Part shown: positions 1-14,225 of the stretch, in pieces
Numbering within the stretch: the first letter of the stretch is position 1
Layout: each line of letters opens with the position of its first letter
Assembly: GCF_020532705.1 (NCBI RefSeq)
Contig: NZ_JAJAVD010000001.1
Coordinates: 744,001-808,000 of the forward strand
DNA: 64,000 nt
Source: Methylobacillus caricis
Lineage (GTDB): Bacteria; Pseudomonadota; Gammaproteobacteria; Burkholderiales; Methylophilaceae
Direction of reading: 5' to 3'
Made by a program: the position numbers and the translations under genes
The notes under the pieces: generated by a model
Databases searched by the model: none
What the model was told of the DNA's origin: nothing
The model's input: only the letters and a program-made list of their open reading frames with translations

Positions 1-1
1 G

Positions 2-433
2 TTCAGCGATATCACCGGCAAGCTGGTGATCGACAAGGACAACTTGGCCAATTCCAGTGTTGATGCCAAGATCAACGTGCTAAGCGTTAACACTAGCAAT
101 GAGAAGCGCGATGAGCATATCAAGAAGGAAGAGTATCTGAATGCCGGGAAATTTGGCGAGATTCACTTTGTCAGCACCAAAATCGCAGCTACCACCGCCA
201 GCCAGGGCAATGTTACCGGCAAGCTCACCATTAATGGCGTGACCAAGGAAGTAACTTTCCCTTTTGCAGTGCTTGGTTTCGGCAAGGACCCATGGGGCGG
301 ATTGCGTACAGGGATTGAAGCCAAAACCATCATCAGGGCCTCTGATTTTGGATATGCCTGGGCAGCAAAGGCCGGTGCGCCAGTCGGCGATGATATTGAA
401 GTCACGCTGCTGATTGAGGGCGTAAAGAAGTAA
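2..433 (+). CDS. YceI-family periplasmic protein (5' end cut by window)
   Basis: The frame is open from base 2 and shows the C-terminal 143 residues of a YceI-like protein; the start and any signal peptide lie before the window. Visible family features are the strand-rich lipocalin-like pattern, the early segment with VDAKINVLSVNT, a central TGKLTINGVTKEVTF strand pair and the final DIEVTLLIEG strand. YceI proteins form a periplasmic beta barrel that binds polyisoprenoid or other amphiphilic lipids. Its partner here is unknown. The next gene begins 88 bp downstream on the same strand, so it is probably a separate unit. The family call is firm; the ligand is not. Confidence 0.85.
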   Translation, partial: FSDITGKLVIDKDNLANSSVDAKINVLSVNTSNEKRDEHIKKEEYLNAGKFGEIHFVSTKIAATTASQGNVTGKLTINGVTKEVTFPFAVLGFGKDPWGGLRTGIEAKTIIRASDFGYAWAAKAGAPVGDDIEVTLLIEGVKK

Positions 434-521
434 CCAGCCTTCCATAGTTTTCTAAAGGACGCTTCACCGGCCCTAAGGGCAAGGTGGAGCGTTTAATATT
501 TTCTCAAATGAGGAGCGTCAA

Positions 522-1601
522 ATGTCAGTGGATTTGTTCAGTCCTGCCAAGCTGGGAAGCATAGAGCTGCAAAATCGTATCGTCATGGCACCATTAACGC
601 GCAATCGCGCCGGGCAGGGCAATGTCCCCCAGCCCATCAATGCAGAATATTATGGCCAGCGTGCATCCGCCGGCCTGATCATTACCGAGGCAACACCTAT
701 TTCTGCCACAGCACATGGTTACCCTGCAACTCCTGGCATCCATGACAAGGCGCAGGTGGAAGGCTGGAAGCAGGTAACTGCCGCCGTGCATGCTAAAGGT
801 GGCAAGATTGCGCTGCAGCTATGGCATGTCGGGCGTATTTCCCATCCATCCTTGCAACCAGGCAATGCTTTGCCGGTTGCCCCATCTGCCATCAAGCCGG
901 CAGGCCAGGCATTCACTTATGAGGGCTTGCAGGATTTTGTCACGCCACGAGCGCTGGCGATAGAAGAGCTGCCTGGTATCGTGACTGATTATGTCAATGC
1001 CACCAAGAATGCCCTGGAAGCCGGTTTTGATGGCGTGGAAATCCATGCTGCAAACGGCTACCTGATTGACCAGTTCCTGCGGGACGGCACCAATAAGCGT
1101 ACTGACCAGTACGGCGGCAGCAAGGAAAACCGTACACGCCTGCTGCTGGAAGTGACCAAGGCTGTTGTTGCCGTTGCCGGGGCGGACCGTGTGGGCGTAC
1201 GTATTTCGCCGCTCAACCCGTTCAACGATATCAGTGATTCCGATCCCCAGGCCCTGTTCAATTACGTGGCTGACGCATTGAATCCATTCAAGCTGGCTTA
1301 TTTGCATGTGGTGGAAGGCGGCATGGGGGATGGCACTGCAACACCGGACTTTGATTTCAATCAATTGCGCCAGCATTTTACCGGTGGCTATATTGCCAAC
1401 CTTGCCTATGACAAGGCTAAAGGCAATGCCGCCATTGCATCCGGTCATGCCGATGCCATTGCCTATGGGGCACTTTACATTGCCAATCCTGATCTTGTGG
1501 AGCGCTTCAGGCAGGATGCACCATTAAACAACCCAGACCAGTCAACTTTTTATGGTGGCAGCGAAAAAGGCTACACCGACTATCCCACCCTACAAGGATA
1601 A
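522..1601 (+). CDS. Alkene reductase, Old Yellow Enzyme family
   Basis: 359 residues, full length for bacterial OYE (NemA-like) flavoenzymes, which use FMN and NAD(P)H to reduce activated C=C bonds or nitro/nitrate esters. The N-terminal LFSPAKLGSIELQNRIVMAP strand, the HVGRISHPS segment, the substrate-binding pair H175/N178 in EIHAANGYLIDQFL and the following KRTDQYGGS are all present, as is a C-terminal FYGGSEKGYTDYP. It probably acts in the cytosol. An ATG with the purine-rich tract gaggagcg about 7 bases upstream supports the start. A nitroreductase starts 4 bp after its stop, so the two flavoenzymes form a probable detoxification operon. The physiological substrate is unknown. Confidence 0.93.
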   Translation: MSVDLFSPAKLGSIELQNRIVMAPLTRNRAGQGNVPQPINAEYYGQRASAGLIITEATPISATAHGYPATPGIHDKAQVEGWKQVTAAVHAKGGKIALQLWHVGRISHPSLQPGNALPVAPSAIKPAGQAFTYEGLQDFVTPRALAIEELPGIVTDYVNATKNALEAGFDGVEIHAANGYLIDQFLRDGTNKRTDQYGGSKENRTRLLLEVTKAVVAVAGADRVGVRISPLNPFNDISDSDPQALFNYVADALNPFKLAYLHVVEGGMGDGTATPDFDFNQLRQHFTGGYIANLAYDKAKGNAAIASGHADAIAYGALYIANPDLVERFRQDAPLNNPDQSTFYGGSEKGYTDYPTLQG

Positions 1602-1605
1602 CAAT

Positions 1606-2205
1606 ATGAAGAAACCCGCCATTACCCGAGTGCCTGTTGAAAATACCATTGCAGCTCGCTGGAGCGGCCGTGCCTATGACACCAACAAGAGCGTGAGCGA
1701 AGAGCAGACCATCGCCTTGCTTGAAGCTGCCCGCTGGGCGCCATCCTGTTATGGCGACCAGCCATGGCGTTTCATTGTGTGGGACAAGAACAAGGATGTT
1801 GCATCGTGGCAGAAAGCGTTTGAGACATTGGTTGAATTCAACCAGGGCTGGGTCAAGGATTCGCCGCTGTTGTTCCTGATCGCTGCGGATACCCAGTTCC
1901 ATCACAACGGTAAACCTAATCGCTGGGCCGCCTATGATACTGGCGCTGCTGCCGAAAACTTGTGTTTACAGGCAACGGCACTTGGCCTGATGGCGCACCA
2001 GATGGCTGGTTTTGATGCAGACAAGGTACGCCAGGCATTTGCCATCCCTGAGCAGATCGAGATCATTGCCATGATTTCTGTCGGTTATGCCGCTGATGTG
2101 TCCACCTTGAGTGGCGAAGTGCTGGAGCGTGAAACCGCACCCCGTGCCCGCCGCGAACTTGGCGAGTTGTTCTTTAGCGGTGCTTGGGGTAAACCTGTGG
2201 TCTGA
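1606..2205 (+). CDS. Nitroreductase family protein
   Basis: 199 residues from the ATG at 1606; an upstream in-frame GTG would lie inside the OYE gene and lacks a ribosome site, while caaggataaca precedes 1606. The sequence is typical of FMN-dependent nitroreductases: an RWSGRAYD motif near the N-terminus for phosphate binding, EAARWAPSCYGDQPWRF, and the C-terminal half with NLCLQATALGLMAHQMAGFD. Such enzymes reduce nitroaromatics, quinones or other electrophiles with NAD(P)H. It lies 4 bp behind the OYE gene, so co-transcription is likely. A thioredoxin-like gene follows after 38 bp and may belong to the same unit. Confidence 0.9.
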   Translation: MKKPAITRVPVENTIAARWSGRAYDTNKSVSEEQTIALLEAARWAPSCYGDQPWRFIVWDKNKDVASWQKAFETLVEFNQGWVKDSPLLFLIAADTQFHHNGKPNRWAAYDTGAAAENLCLQATALGLMAHQMAGFDADKVRQAFAIPEQIEIIAMISVGYAADVSTLSGEVLERETAPRARRELGELFFSGAWGKPVV

Positions 2206-2243
2206 TATAATGAAAAATTCCATTCATTCACTGGGATTTGATC

Positions 2244-2618
2244 ATGCCGGTCTTGCAACTCAACAAAGCTAATTTCAAGGACACCATCGTCAACAATGAT
2301 TTTGTCATCGTTGATTTCTGGGCACCATGGTGTCAACCCTGTGTTGCATTTACTCCGATATTCGAAGCCGCTGCCGAAAAAAATCCTGATATTGTGTTTG
2401 GTATGGTGAACACGGAAGAGGACCCAGAAATCGGTGAATATTTTGAAGTGAGCAAGATTCCCGGTGTCCTTGTGATTCGCGAACAAGCCGGCATCCATGC
2501 ACAGGTGGGCGAGATTGGCGCACCGGCGCTGGAAAAGATTATTGAGTGGGCGCGCGCCTATGATATGTCCCAGGTGCATGAATATTATGCCCAACAGGAT
2601 GCCCAGGCAGCCAAGTAA
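2244..2618 (+). CDS. Thioredoxin-family protein with WCQPC active site
   Basis: 124 residues with a thioredoxin fold and the redox motif W29-C30-Q31-P32-C33, a variant of the usual WCGPC. The conserved cis-proline region appears as SKIPGVLVI. No signal peptide or membrane anchor is visible, so it should be cytosolic. The ATG at 2244 is preferred over a TTG six bases earlier. The Gln in the CxxC loop and the acidic C-terminal region differ from classical TrxA, so it may be a specialised thioredoxin rather than the main one. It follows two flavin reductases and ends just before a strong intrinsic terminator, which closes this group of redox genes. Confidence 0.88.
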   Translation: MPVLQLNKANFKDTIVNNDFVIVDFWAPWCQPCVAFTPIFEAAAEKNPDIVFGMVNTEEDPEIGEYFEVSKIPGVLVIREQAGIHAQVGEIGAPALEKIIEWARAYDMSQVHEYYAQQDAQAAK

Positions 2619-2637
2619 ACCAGAAGTAGATTTCAAT

Positions 2638-2664
2638 AAAAAGGATGACTTGGTCATCCTTTTT
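2638..2664 (+). terminator. Intrinsic terminator after the thioredoxin-like gene
   Basis: Twelve-base arms (aaaaaggatgac / gtcatccttttt) around a three-base loop with the 3' arm ending in a T run. The A-rich 5' side means it could also work on the opposite strand. Confidence 0.85.
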
Positions 2665-2714
2665 TATTGCTGAGAGTCGTGGCTTCAGCGGGTCAAGCCT
2701 ATGCCGGTGCGTAA

Positions 2715-3056
2715 TTAGAAACTGCCTGTGGTCAGCAGCCGATACAGGAAAAACCCGCCTATCCCCATCATGATGTAAAGCGGGATATCGCCGCGCCTGG
2801 TCAATTCTCCACGCCTGGGGGCTGTGAACCAGCGATTGGCAAGGTACATCAGCAGGATAATCACCGGGATGGCGATCATGCCGGCAGGGGAAGACAGGAG
2901 TTTTGAGAATGCCTGTTTGAGCCAGCCATCGTCACGGAACAGTTCTACCGCTATCCCTATGATGCCAAGCATCATCAACCCAAAGCGGCTAATGGCAAGC
3001 AGGGTGGCTGACAGGGAGTCTGGCTTGTCGTAAGGCTTGGTTTTAGGCTTACTCAC
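2715..3056 (-). CDS. Small membrane protein of unknown function
   Basis: 113 residues from a GTG start that has GAGGAG about eight bases upstream. Three hydrophobic segments are visible, around residues 17-40 (LLAISRFGLMMLGIIGIAVE), 58-72 (GMIAIPVIILLMYLA) and 92-108, with a basic loop TAPRRGELTRRGD. The N-terminus is soluble and Lys-rich. I do not recognise the family. It lies 32 bp downstream of nlpD on the same strand, the position where many proteobacteria carry rpoS, so it may be co-transcribed with surE-pcm-nlpD. A role in envelope stress is only a guess from position. Confidence 0.7.
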   Translation of the reverse strand: MSKPKTKPYDKPDSLSATLLAISRFGLMMLGIIGIAVELFRDDGWLKQAFSKLLSSPAGMIAIPVIILLMYLANRWFTAPRRGELTRRGDIPLYIMMGIGGFFLYRLLTTGSF

Positions 3057-3088
3057 TGTTTAACTCCTCAGTCGGTAGCGGGGCTGGA

Positions 3089-4117
3089 TCAGCCGGGACT
3101 GCCGGGCAAATATTTAGCAGGGTCTACCGACTTGCCCTGGCGGCGAATCTCAAAATGCAGTTTAACCTTGTCTGCATCGGTATTGCCCATTTCCGCGATT
3201 TTCTGTCCGCGGCTTACTTGCTGGCCTTCCTTGACCAGGATATTGCTGTTATGGGCATATACGGAGAGATAAGTGTTGTTGTGCTTGATGATGACCAGTT
3301 TGCCGTAACCGCGCAGGTCTGAGCCGCTGTAGATCACTTTGCCGGGAGCGGCGGCATTGATCGCTTGTCCCTGGGTGCCAGAGATATCCAGTCCTTTGGC
3401 GCTGGCGCTGTCGTTAAAATTGCCTATGACTTTGCCATTGGTAGGCCATGCCCATTGTATGCCGTCTTCTGTGTTGCTGGCAGCAGGACTGGCCGTCAGT
3501 GGCGCATCAGGCTGGCTGCCTGTGGCAACAGGCGTGACAGGAACAGTAGGAGCTGCAACCTGTGGTTTTGGTGAAGCGACTGGTGCGTTCATTGCTGCCA
3601 GGCTGTATGGCTCACGTACGGCCTTGGGTTCAACAACCAGCAGCGGCTGGCCGGGAGCTGGACTTTGCCCGGTGTCTGGCTGCCCGGGCTGTGCCACTGG
3701 CGGTGTGCTGCCATCCAGGTTGAGCGGGGTAATGATCACATCGCCATCGGCGATACTGGCGGGCTGGCCTGGGATAGGCGTTGCTGCAGCCGTAGTAGTG
3801 TCTGTAGCACGTGCCGGCAGTGTAAGCTGCTGACCGATGTGAATGGTAAATGCAGGGCCTGCGATATTATTGGCCTGGGCGATTTCCTTGTAATCGTAGC
3901 CGTATTCAAGGCCGATGCTATAGAGCGTATCGCCTTTTTTTACCGTATGGGTATTGGGGCGCCAGTCCGCGCCGGGAGATGCAGGCTTGACCTGGCTGCT
4001 CGCAGGTTTTTTTGCTGCCGGGGCACGGTCTATCACCGGAGCGTGATCGGTGGTACTACAGCCGATCAGCAACAGGCTGATCAACCATGATTTTTTAACT
4101 TGCTTGATAACGTGCAT
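3089..4117 (-). CDS. nlpD: NlpD-like lipoprotein: LysM plus degenerate LytM (M23) domain
   Basis: 342 residues. A lipobox (LLLIGCSTT) near residue 19 marks an outer-membrane lipoprotein; a LysM domain (NTHTVKKGDTLYSIG) at about 56-99 binds peptidoglycan; a long Pro/Ala-rich linker follows; a C-terminal LytM/M23 domain begins near WAWPTNGKVIGNF. The zinc ligands of active M23 peptidases are partly lost: the first HxxxD site reads AKGLD and the HxH site reads KLHFEIR. This fits NlpD/EnvC, which activate periplasmic amidases during cell separation rather than cut peptidoglycan. Its ATG overlaps the pcm stop (TAATG), indicating translational coupling. Confidence 0.92.
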   Translation of the reverse strand: MHVIKQVKKSWLISLLLIGCSTTDHAPVIDRAPAAKKPASSQVKPASPGADWRPNTHTVKKGDTLYSIGLEYGYDYKEIAQANNIAGPAFTIHIGQQLTLPARATDTTTAAATPIPGQPASIADGDVIITPLNLDGSTPPVAQPGQPDTGQSPAPGQPLLVVEPKAVREPYSLAAMNAPVASPKPQVAAPTVPVTPVATGSQPDAPLTASPAASNTEDGIQWAWPTNGKVIGNFNDSASAKGLDISGTQGQAINAAAPGKVIYSGSDLRGYGKLVIIKHNNTYLSVYAHNSNILVKEGQQVSRGQKIAEMGNTDADKVKLHFEIRRQGKSVDPAKYLPGSPG

Positions 4118-4785
4118 TAATTAGTTCCACCCAACAGCGGTACAAACTTGACCGCTTCCAGCTTGGTTTTTCTATATTCAGACCCCATTGCCGTTTTGAC
4201 ATGCTCAATGAGGTACAACGTCTGTTCATCGGTGCCTACCGGAATCACCATGCGGCCGCCAACAGCAAGCTGGGCCAACAGCTCTTCCGGGATATGGCGC
4301 GCAGCAGCTGTGACAATAATGCCGTCAAAAGGTGCAATTTCCGGTAAGCCCATGGTGCCGTCAGCATGCTTGAGCTTGATGTTGGCCAAGCGTAGTTCAC
4401 GCAAATGGCTGCGTGCCTTCATCAGCAACGGGCGTATGCGCTCAACTGAATAGACTTCCTTGGCCACTTTGGAGAGGACGGCGGTTTGATAGCCGCAGCC
4501 GGTGCCGATTTCTAGCACTTTCTCCAGTGGGTGGCCATTGCGCAGGATTTCGGTCATTCGCGCCACGATATAGGGCTGGGAGATGGTCTGGCCAAAGCCT
4601 ATGGGCAGCGAAACATCTTCATAAGCCCGGGATGAAAGTGCTTCATCTACAAATATATGGCGTGCGATCGAGCCCAGTGCCGCAAGTGTCACTTCATCCT
4701 TGATACCCTGTTCGCTCAAGCGCGACAGCATGCGTTCGCGCGTACGCTGTGAGGTCATGCCTATGCCGCGTAATACCGTGCTCAT
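4117..4785 (-). CDS. pcm: Protein-L-isoaspartate O-methyltransferase
   Basis: 222 residues. The SAM-binding motif I ([15 protein letters not shown]), the preceding [18 protein letters not shown] segment and the post-motif [10 protein letters not shown] are all typical of L-isoaspartyl methyltransferases, which start the repair of spontaneously damaged Asp/Asn residues in aged proteins. A short N-terminal extension rich in Arg precedes the core. The ATG follows the surE stop directly (TAA then ATG), and its own stop overlaps nlpD, so surE-pcm-nlpD is a tight operon. That order is classical in gamma- and betaproteobacteria. Confidence 0.95.
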   Translation of the reverse strand: MSTVLRGIGMTSQRTRERMLSRLSEQGIKDEVTLAALGSIARHIFVDEALSSRAYEDVSLPIGFGQTISQPYIVARMTEILRNGHPLEKVLEIGTGCGYQTAVLSKVAKEVYSVERIRPLLMKARSHLRELRLANIKLKHADGTMGLPEIAPFDGIIVTAAARHIPEELLAQLAVGGRMVIPVGTDEQTLYLIEHVKTAMGSEYRKTKLEAVKFVPLLGGTN

Positions 4786-5529
4786 TTATTGCGCAAGCCA
4801 GTTCTTGACCTGTTCGCGCTGTGCATACTGCGTGAGGTCTATCTGTAATGGGGTAATCGAGATGCGATTGTTGTTGACAGCATTGAAGTCAGTGCCTTCG
4901 CCGGAGTCCTGTGCACTGCCTGCCGGTCCTATCCAGTAGACAGTCTGGCCGCGGGGAGTGGTGGACTTGATGACGGGTTCAGCCTTGTGGCGCTTTCCAA
5001 GGCGGGTGACTTCCGTACCCTGCAATGCCTCATAGGGAACATCAGGTACATTGATGTTGAGCAATACGGGCGGCGGAAAACGGTCTTTTTCATAGCGTTG
5101 CACAATACTTACCATGAACTTGGCCGCAGTTTCGAAATACTTGACACCATGACGCGACATGGAGACGGCAAACGATGGGATGCCAAGCAGGAAACCCTCC
5201 GTGGCAGCCGCTACCGTGCCGGAGTAAATAGTGTCATCGCCCATGTTGGCGCCATCATTGATGCCGGAAATGATCATGTCCGGCAGCTGATCCAGCAAAC
5301 CGGTGACAGCCAAGTGCACACAGTCGGTGGGAGTGCCATTGACATAATAAAAGCCATTGCTGGCTTTGTGGACCGATAATGGCCTATCTAGCGTGAGGGA
5401 ATTGCTGGCACCGCTGCGGTCGCGCTCAGGCGCAACAACAACGATATCCGCGATTTTTGCCAGATGCTCGGCCAGGATATTCAGGCCAGGGGCAAAATAG
5501 CCATCGTCATTGGAAAGTAAGATACGCAT
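4786..5529 (-). CDS. surE: 5'-nucleotidase SurE
   Basis: 247 residues, normal for SurE, a metal-dependent nucleoside 5'/3'-monophosphate phosphatase linked to stationary-phase survival. The N-terminal [12 protein letters not shown] carries the paired metal-binding Asp residues; [17 protein letters not shown] and [10 protein letters not shown] are family signatures, and [19 protein letters not shown] completes the active site. It is the first gene of the surE-pcm-nlpD operon; the region upstream (5530-5618) separates it from wrbA. Function is assigned by family. Confidence 0.96.
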   Translation of the reverse strand: MRILLSNDDGYFAPGLNILAEHLAKIADIVVVAPERDRSGASNSLTLDRPLSVHKASNGFYYVNGTPTDCVHLAVTGLLDQLPDMIISGINDGANMGDDTIYSGTVAAATEGFLLGIPSFAVSMSRHGVKYFETAAKFMVSIVQRYEKDRFPPPVLLNINVPDVPYEALQGTEVTRLGKRHKAEPVIKSTTPRGQTVYWIGPAGSAQDSGEGTDFNAVNNNRISITPLQIDLTQYAQREQVKNWLAQ

Positions 5530-5618
5530 TTTTTTATTATAACCGAGTCACAACGCGCTTTTCATGCCTGTGTTGCAACAATGGTGTAAAAAATATTTAT
5601 CAAGAGCCTAGAGTGTGT

Positions 5619-7042
<1,424 letters not shown>

Positions 7043-7063
7043 GCTGGGCTCCTTCTCGGTAAA

Positions 7064-10000
7064 TTATTTGAATCTGAATGTATATAACACATCTACCGCG
7101 CTTTCAGAGCCGGCCTGAGAAACGATAGACCAGCGCTGTGTGAGGGTATAAGTGAGTTTTGCTACATTGAGCAGGCCGGTCAGGCTTTTCTCATAGCTCA
7201 GATAAAGCTTGGAGGAAAGCCGCTTACCGAAGTTGACGCTGGAGCTTTGTACATCACTGCCGCCTATGCTGAAGCTGTCGAGGCCGGCGGCGCGCGCCAT
7301 TCTGGTCTGCAAGGGGACAGATTGCCCTTGGGAGAGCAGGGCGCCCGCAGCCAGGGACAACATGGCAAACTCGTTCTTGCCCGCCTGGTCCATGCCATGG
7401 CCGAGCACCAGCCAGGAGAGTTTGTCGCTATCCGGGACAGTGGGGATTGATACCAGTTTGACAGTGGGGATCTGTACATTGCCGGTGATTTCAACCCCAG
7501 CCTGCACAGTCTGGTTCTGGCGCATGGCGATGATGTTGAGGCCAGGGTTGTCTACCGGGCCGCTGAAGTTGATGATGCCCTTGGTAATGTTGAGTAATTG
7601 CCCATAGGCCATGTAAGTGCCGCCGACCACGATGGAGCCTTCTGCACGCAAGTTGTTGGGTACGTTGCCAGAAAGCGTGAGTATGCCGGTGAGGTAGCCA
7701 TCCAGGCCGCGTCCGCGAAGGAGAAATTGCTTGCTGGGGTCCACGATGCCGATGACTTCATCTCCCAGGTTGATCTTGAGGCGGGAGATGTTGAATTGCA
7801 AGGGAGAGTCTTGTTCTTCGCGTTCACGTCCAATCACCACCACATCATCCCCCAGTTGCGGTGCCCCTTCTCCGGCCAGTTCTATCAGGCCACGCACCAC
7901 GCGTAAATCCCCGGAAATATCCAGTACATTGTCCTGCATAGTGGTGTTGGCTGTGCCCCTGAGCACAAGCAGGCGGTCAGTACGCTGGGCTGCGGTAAAG
8001 TTGTCCAGCACCCAGGCAATATTGACATTGGGTTTGCCCTGATTGAGTTTGATTTCTCCACTGGCACTGAGGCTGCCTTCGCCACCGGTAAAGCGTAGTT
8101 CGCTCAGTTGCAGTTTGTCTCCACTCAGGCTGGCATTAAGGCGGCCTTGGGCCAGGTTAACGCCTTCAGCGGGTAGGCTGAGGGTGAGGTTGTTGCCACG
8201 GATGTAGCCATTGAGGTCCGGATTGCCCACGCTGCCTGTGGCCTGGATTGCAATGTCCAATTGTCCGTTGGCCTGGACGTCTGGCAGGGGCAGCCATGAC
8301 AGTGTAGACAGTTGAGCCTTGATATCAGCTTGCAGGGGTGCGGTGGCGGCCAGTTCAAACCCCTGGTCTGTCTTGTTCAGGTTGGTACTGGCGTTGACAC
8401 TAAGCGTGCCCAGCTGGCTGCCAGCGAGGTCAGCCTGCAGGCGCAGCTGGTTTTGCTGCATGGTCAATCCCAGTTTTACTGTTTGCAAGCCCAGCGGCTT
8501 GTCTGGCTGGCCATCAGAGACCACTGCCAGGTCACCTGATTCTCGCCAGAGGGAGATTTCACCATTGATGGCATCCTCGGCACGGATATCCCAGTGACCG
8601 GAAAATACAGGATTACCCTTGAGGTTGGCGGGCAGGGAGAACATGGCAGGGGGAATGTCATCGAGGGCCAGTTGTTCAATGCGGCCACGAGTACTCAGTC
8701 CTTGTGCGTCACTGTGCAAGATGTCCAGCGTGATGCGGCCTTGCTTGAATTGCAGGCCAAGATTTTCAACCAGCAGCCCGTTGTCAGTGCTGTAAGCAAT
8801 AGGCGCAGGAGCTTGAAGACTGACGGGGGCGTCTGCCTTGTAATCCAGCTGGTTCAATTGCCCAGACCAGTTGCCGTTGGCATCAAAGCCACCAGTCAGC
8901 AGACTTTGCAATTCAAGCCCTGTACCGTTGGCCTGAATGGATAATTGGTGTTGCTGCCGGTTGCCACTCAACCGCAAGACGCCATCTATGAAACTGCCTT
9001 GTTGCAAACGTAACCCCTGGGCAGTAATGACAGCCTGCATGGTGCCAGCATCCTCAGCTTGCAGAACGCCGTTACCTTCCAGCTTGCGCGCACTGATGTT
9101 GCCGGGCAAGCGCAGGTTTTCCGCCAGCAACTGGAATTGGGTGGAAAGCGCATCAAGACTGCCATTGATGGTACCGTTTGCCGTGGCATTGCCAGCAAAT
9201 GCCGGGCCTAATATGCCAAGGTTTGCAAGGTTGGCTTGCCAGTTGAGTTTGCTGTCAGGCTTTCCAAGGCTTCCATCGGCGGAAATTGTGTTGCCATCCA
9301 GGTCAGCCTTGAGCTTGAGCTCGCTCAGCAAATTCCCCAGCACATGAATGCTTGCATTGGCGGTCAATGATTGTCCGCGCCAGCTGCTGTCGTGCGTATT
9401 GAACTGGAGTTGGAGGTCAGGCTCAGGCATGAGTTTTCCATCCAGGGCCAGGTCAAATCCCAGATTGGCCTTGATGGACTGGCCCAGTTGTTCCGGGTTG
9501 AGGTCTCTCAAGGCCACACGCAGCTTGAGGGGAAAGTCGCCCTCCAACCCCAGCTCGCCATGAATATCCAGACGGCCCGCAGCCTTCAGACCGCTATCGA
9601 GCGCTACCATGGCAGGCAAGCCTTGCTCCATGGCAAACAGGTTGGTCATGTCAAACCTGAGTGTCTGCAAATCGCCGGACAGTAGCGTAGTGAGGTCATA
9701 AGGCATGCTGCCCTGCGCCTGTTTGACATGGATATGGCCTGCCAAAGGGTAGGGTTTGCTATTGACCATGGATAACATGGCGTGGATATTGCCCCAAGGG
9801 GTTTCTGCACGGGACAGTTCCAGGTTGATGTTTTTCGAGTCGGCTTCCAGGTTCAGCGTGACGTGATTCAATACATGCCGTGTATTACCCGAGACAATGA
9901 TGATCTCGTCAATGGAGGCCTGCTCGACCCGGATCGGAAAAGGCAGGCTGATTTTATCCGGCAGGCCTGCACCAGCAAGGTTTTTTTCTGTGTCTGTGGC

Positions 10001-10254
10001 AGGAAGGGGAGAGACGTCCTGGGGTGTCGTATCGGACTTCATCGTAATCACCAGTCGCTGTGCGTGCAGGCGTTCTACCAGCACACGCCCATCCAGCGTG
10101 GGCAGCATGCGTACCCTGGAGTCGAATTGCTCCAGATTCAACTGCATGCTGCCTGTGTCGTAGCTCAGGTCCTGCAGGCTGGAATCCACCTGGACATCGG
10201 CCCATGCCGGCATGACCAGCCAAAACAGCACGATAAGGATGAGCCGCCGCAACA

Positions 10255-10255
<1 letters not shown>
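7064..10255 (-). CDS. tamB: Translocation and assembly module inner-membrane component TamB
   Basis: 1063 residues from the ATG at 10255, whose A is shared with the tamA stop (TGATG). A single N-terminal hydrophobic segment (LRRLILIVLFWLVMPAWA) works as signal anchor; the rest is a long repetitive beta-strand protein as expected of the AsmA-like TamB/DUF490 family. The C-terminal DUF490 part is recognisable by RAEGSIVVGGTYMAYGQLLN and ITGNVQIPTVKLVSIPTVPD. TamB spans the periplasm and, with TamA, takes part in outer-membrane protein insertion and phospholipid transport. It is somewhat shorter than the E. coli protein (about 1260). A longer upstream frame exists but lies inside tamA. Confidence 0.93.
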
Positions 10256-13513
<3,258 letters not shown>

Positions 13514-13571
13514 TCAAAAAAACGTAATTTTACCTGACATCTGCAATTGGCAAAATCAAGGATTTATGATT

Positions 13572-13589
13572 TGCACAAAATCTTGTGCA
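13572..13589. promoter_or_regulatory. Palindrome in the purB / EF-hand divergent region
   Basis: TGCACAA and TTGTGCA are separated by four bases in the 266-bp divergent intergenic region. Symmetry and position suggest a regulator site, but no regulator can be named and chance is possible. Confidence 0.3.
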
Positions 13590-13701
13590 TACGCGCCAAA
13601 CATGTGCGCCTCAAGCCACCATTTGGCGCATAATGGACTGCAGTTTTGTGCGGTAGTTGCCGGTAGCAGCCGGGTCTGGGTATTTATTAAGTGCAGAGAT
13701 C

Positions 13702-14004
13702 ATGACCAAGCCTCTAGGTACAAGGTTCAGTTTGAGTTGCTCAATACCCCGCTTGTGGGCGGTGATCATGATGTTTTGCGCGCCGTCGCTCGCGAATGCA
13801 GCCGATGCACCAGCTTACCCGACCGTGGAGCAGAATCTGCAAGCAATGGATACGGACCATGATGGCCAAGTGACAGTGTATGAGTTGCGGGCTTACCTTG
13901 AAGCCAGGCATGGCAAGGATTATCAGCAAGAAGTCATGGATAGCCTGGAGGCTTCAGCCAAGGGTAAAAGTTGCGGCACTCCATTTGCCAGATCATTCTA
14001 TTAA
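13702..14004 (+). CDS. Exported EF-hand domain protein
   Basis: 100 residues from the ATG at 13702 (gcagag upstream); a TTG further upstream is less likely. An N-terminal hydrophobic segment ends in PSLANAADAPAYP, a convincing signal peptidase site. One clear EF-hand loop, DTDHDGQVTVYEL, lies just after it with Asp at the first, third and fifth positions and Glu at the twelfth. The C-terminal part is short and includes one Cys. Similar small periplasmic calvin-like proteins occur in methylotrophs, where Ca or lanthanide binding to methanol dehydrogenase is relevant, but no such link is shown here. Metal binding is inferred from the loop only. Confidence 0.75.
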   Translation: MTKPLGTRFSLSCSIPRLWAVIMMFCAPSLANAADAPAYPTVEQNLQAMDTDHDGQVTVYELRAYLEARHGKDYQQEVMDSLEASAKGKSCGTPFARSFY

Positions 14005-14103
14005 CTATGGTAACAAGATTCATTCTCATAAATGCCTGTAATGACAGGCATATTCATTGCATGGCTCCTGTGTCTGGCGTTTTATAAGCCTGCTGCAAAG
14101 CTG

Positions 14104-14109
14104 TATAAT
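14104..14109 (+). promoter_or_regulatory. Candidate -10 element upstream of acnB
   Basis: A perfect TATAAT lies 117 bp before the acnB ATG; the matching -35 (TTTATA at 14081-14086) is poor. An 8-bp hairpin (ATGCCTGT/ACAGGCAT, 14032-14051) sits upstream. The implied 5' leader is about 110 nt; I see no known riboswitch in it. Confidence 0.4.
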
Positions 14110-14225
14110 TCAATCTTAAGGTGGTGTTGAAACATGGCGGTGAATGCATATCCACTATGCTCAGCCATAAATTGACCACAGCGGCTTTTTGCCCACCTAC
14201 CGTAATCAAGAACTGATGGAAAACC

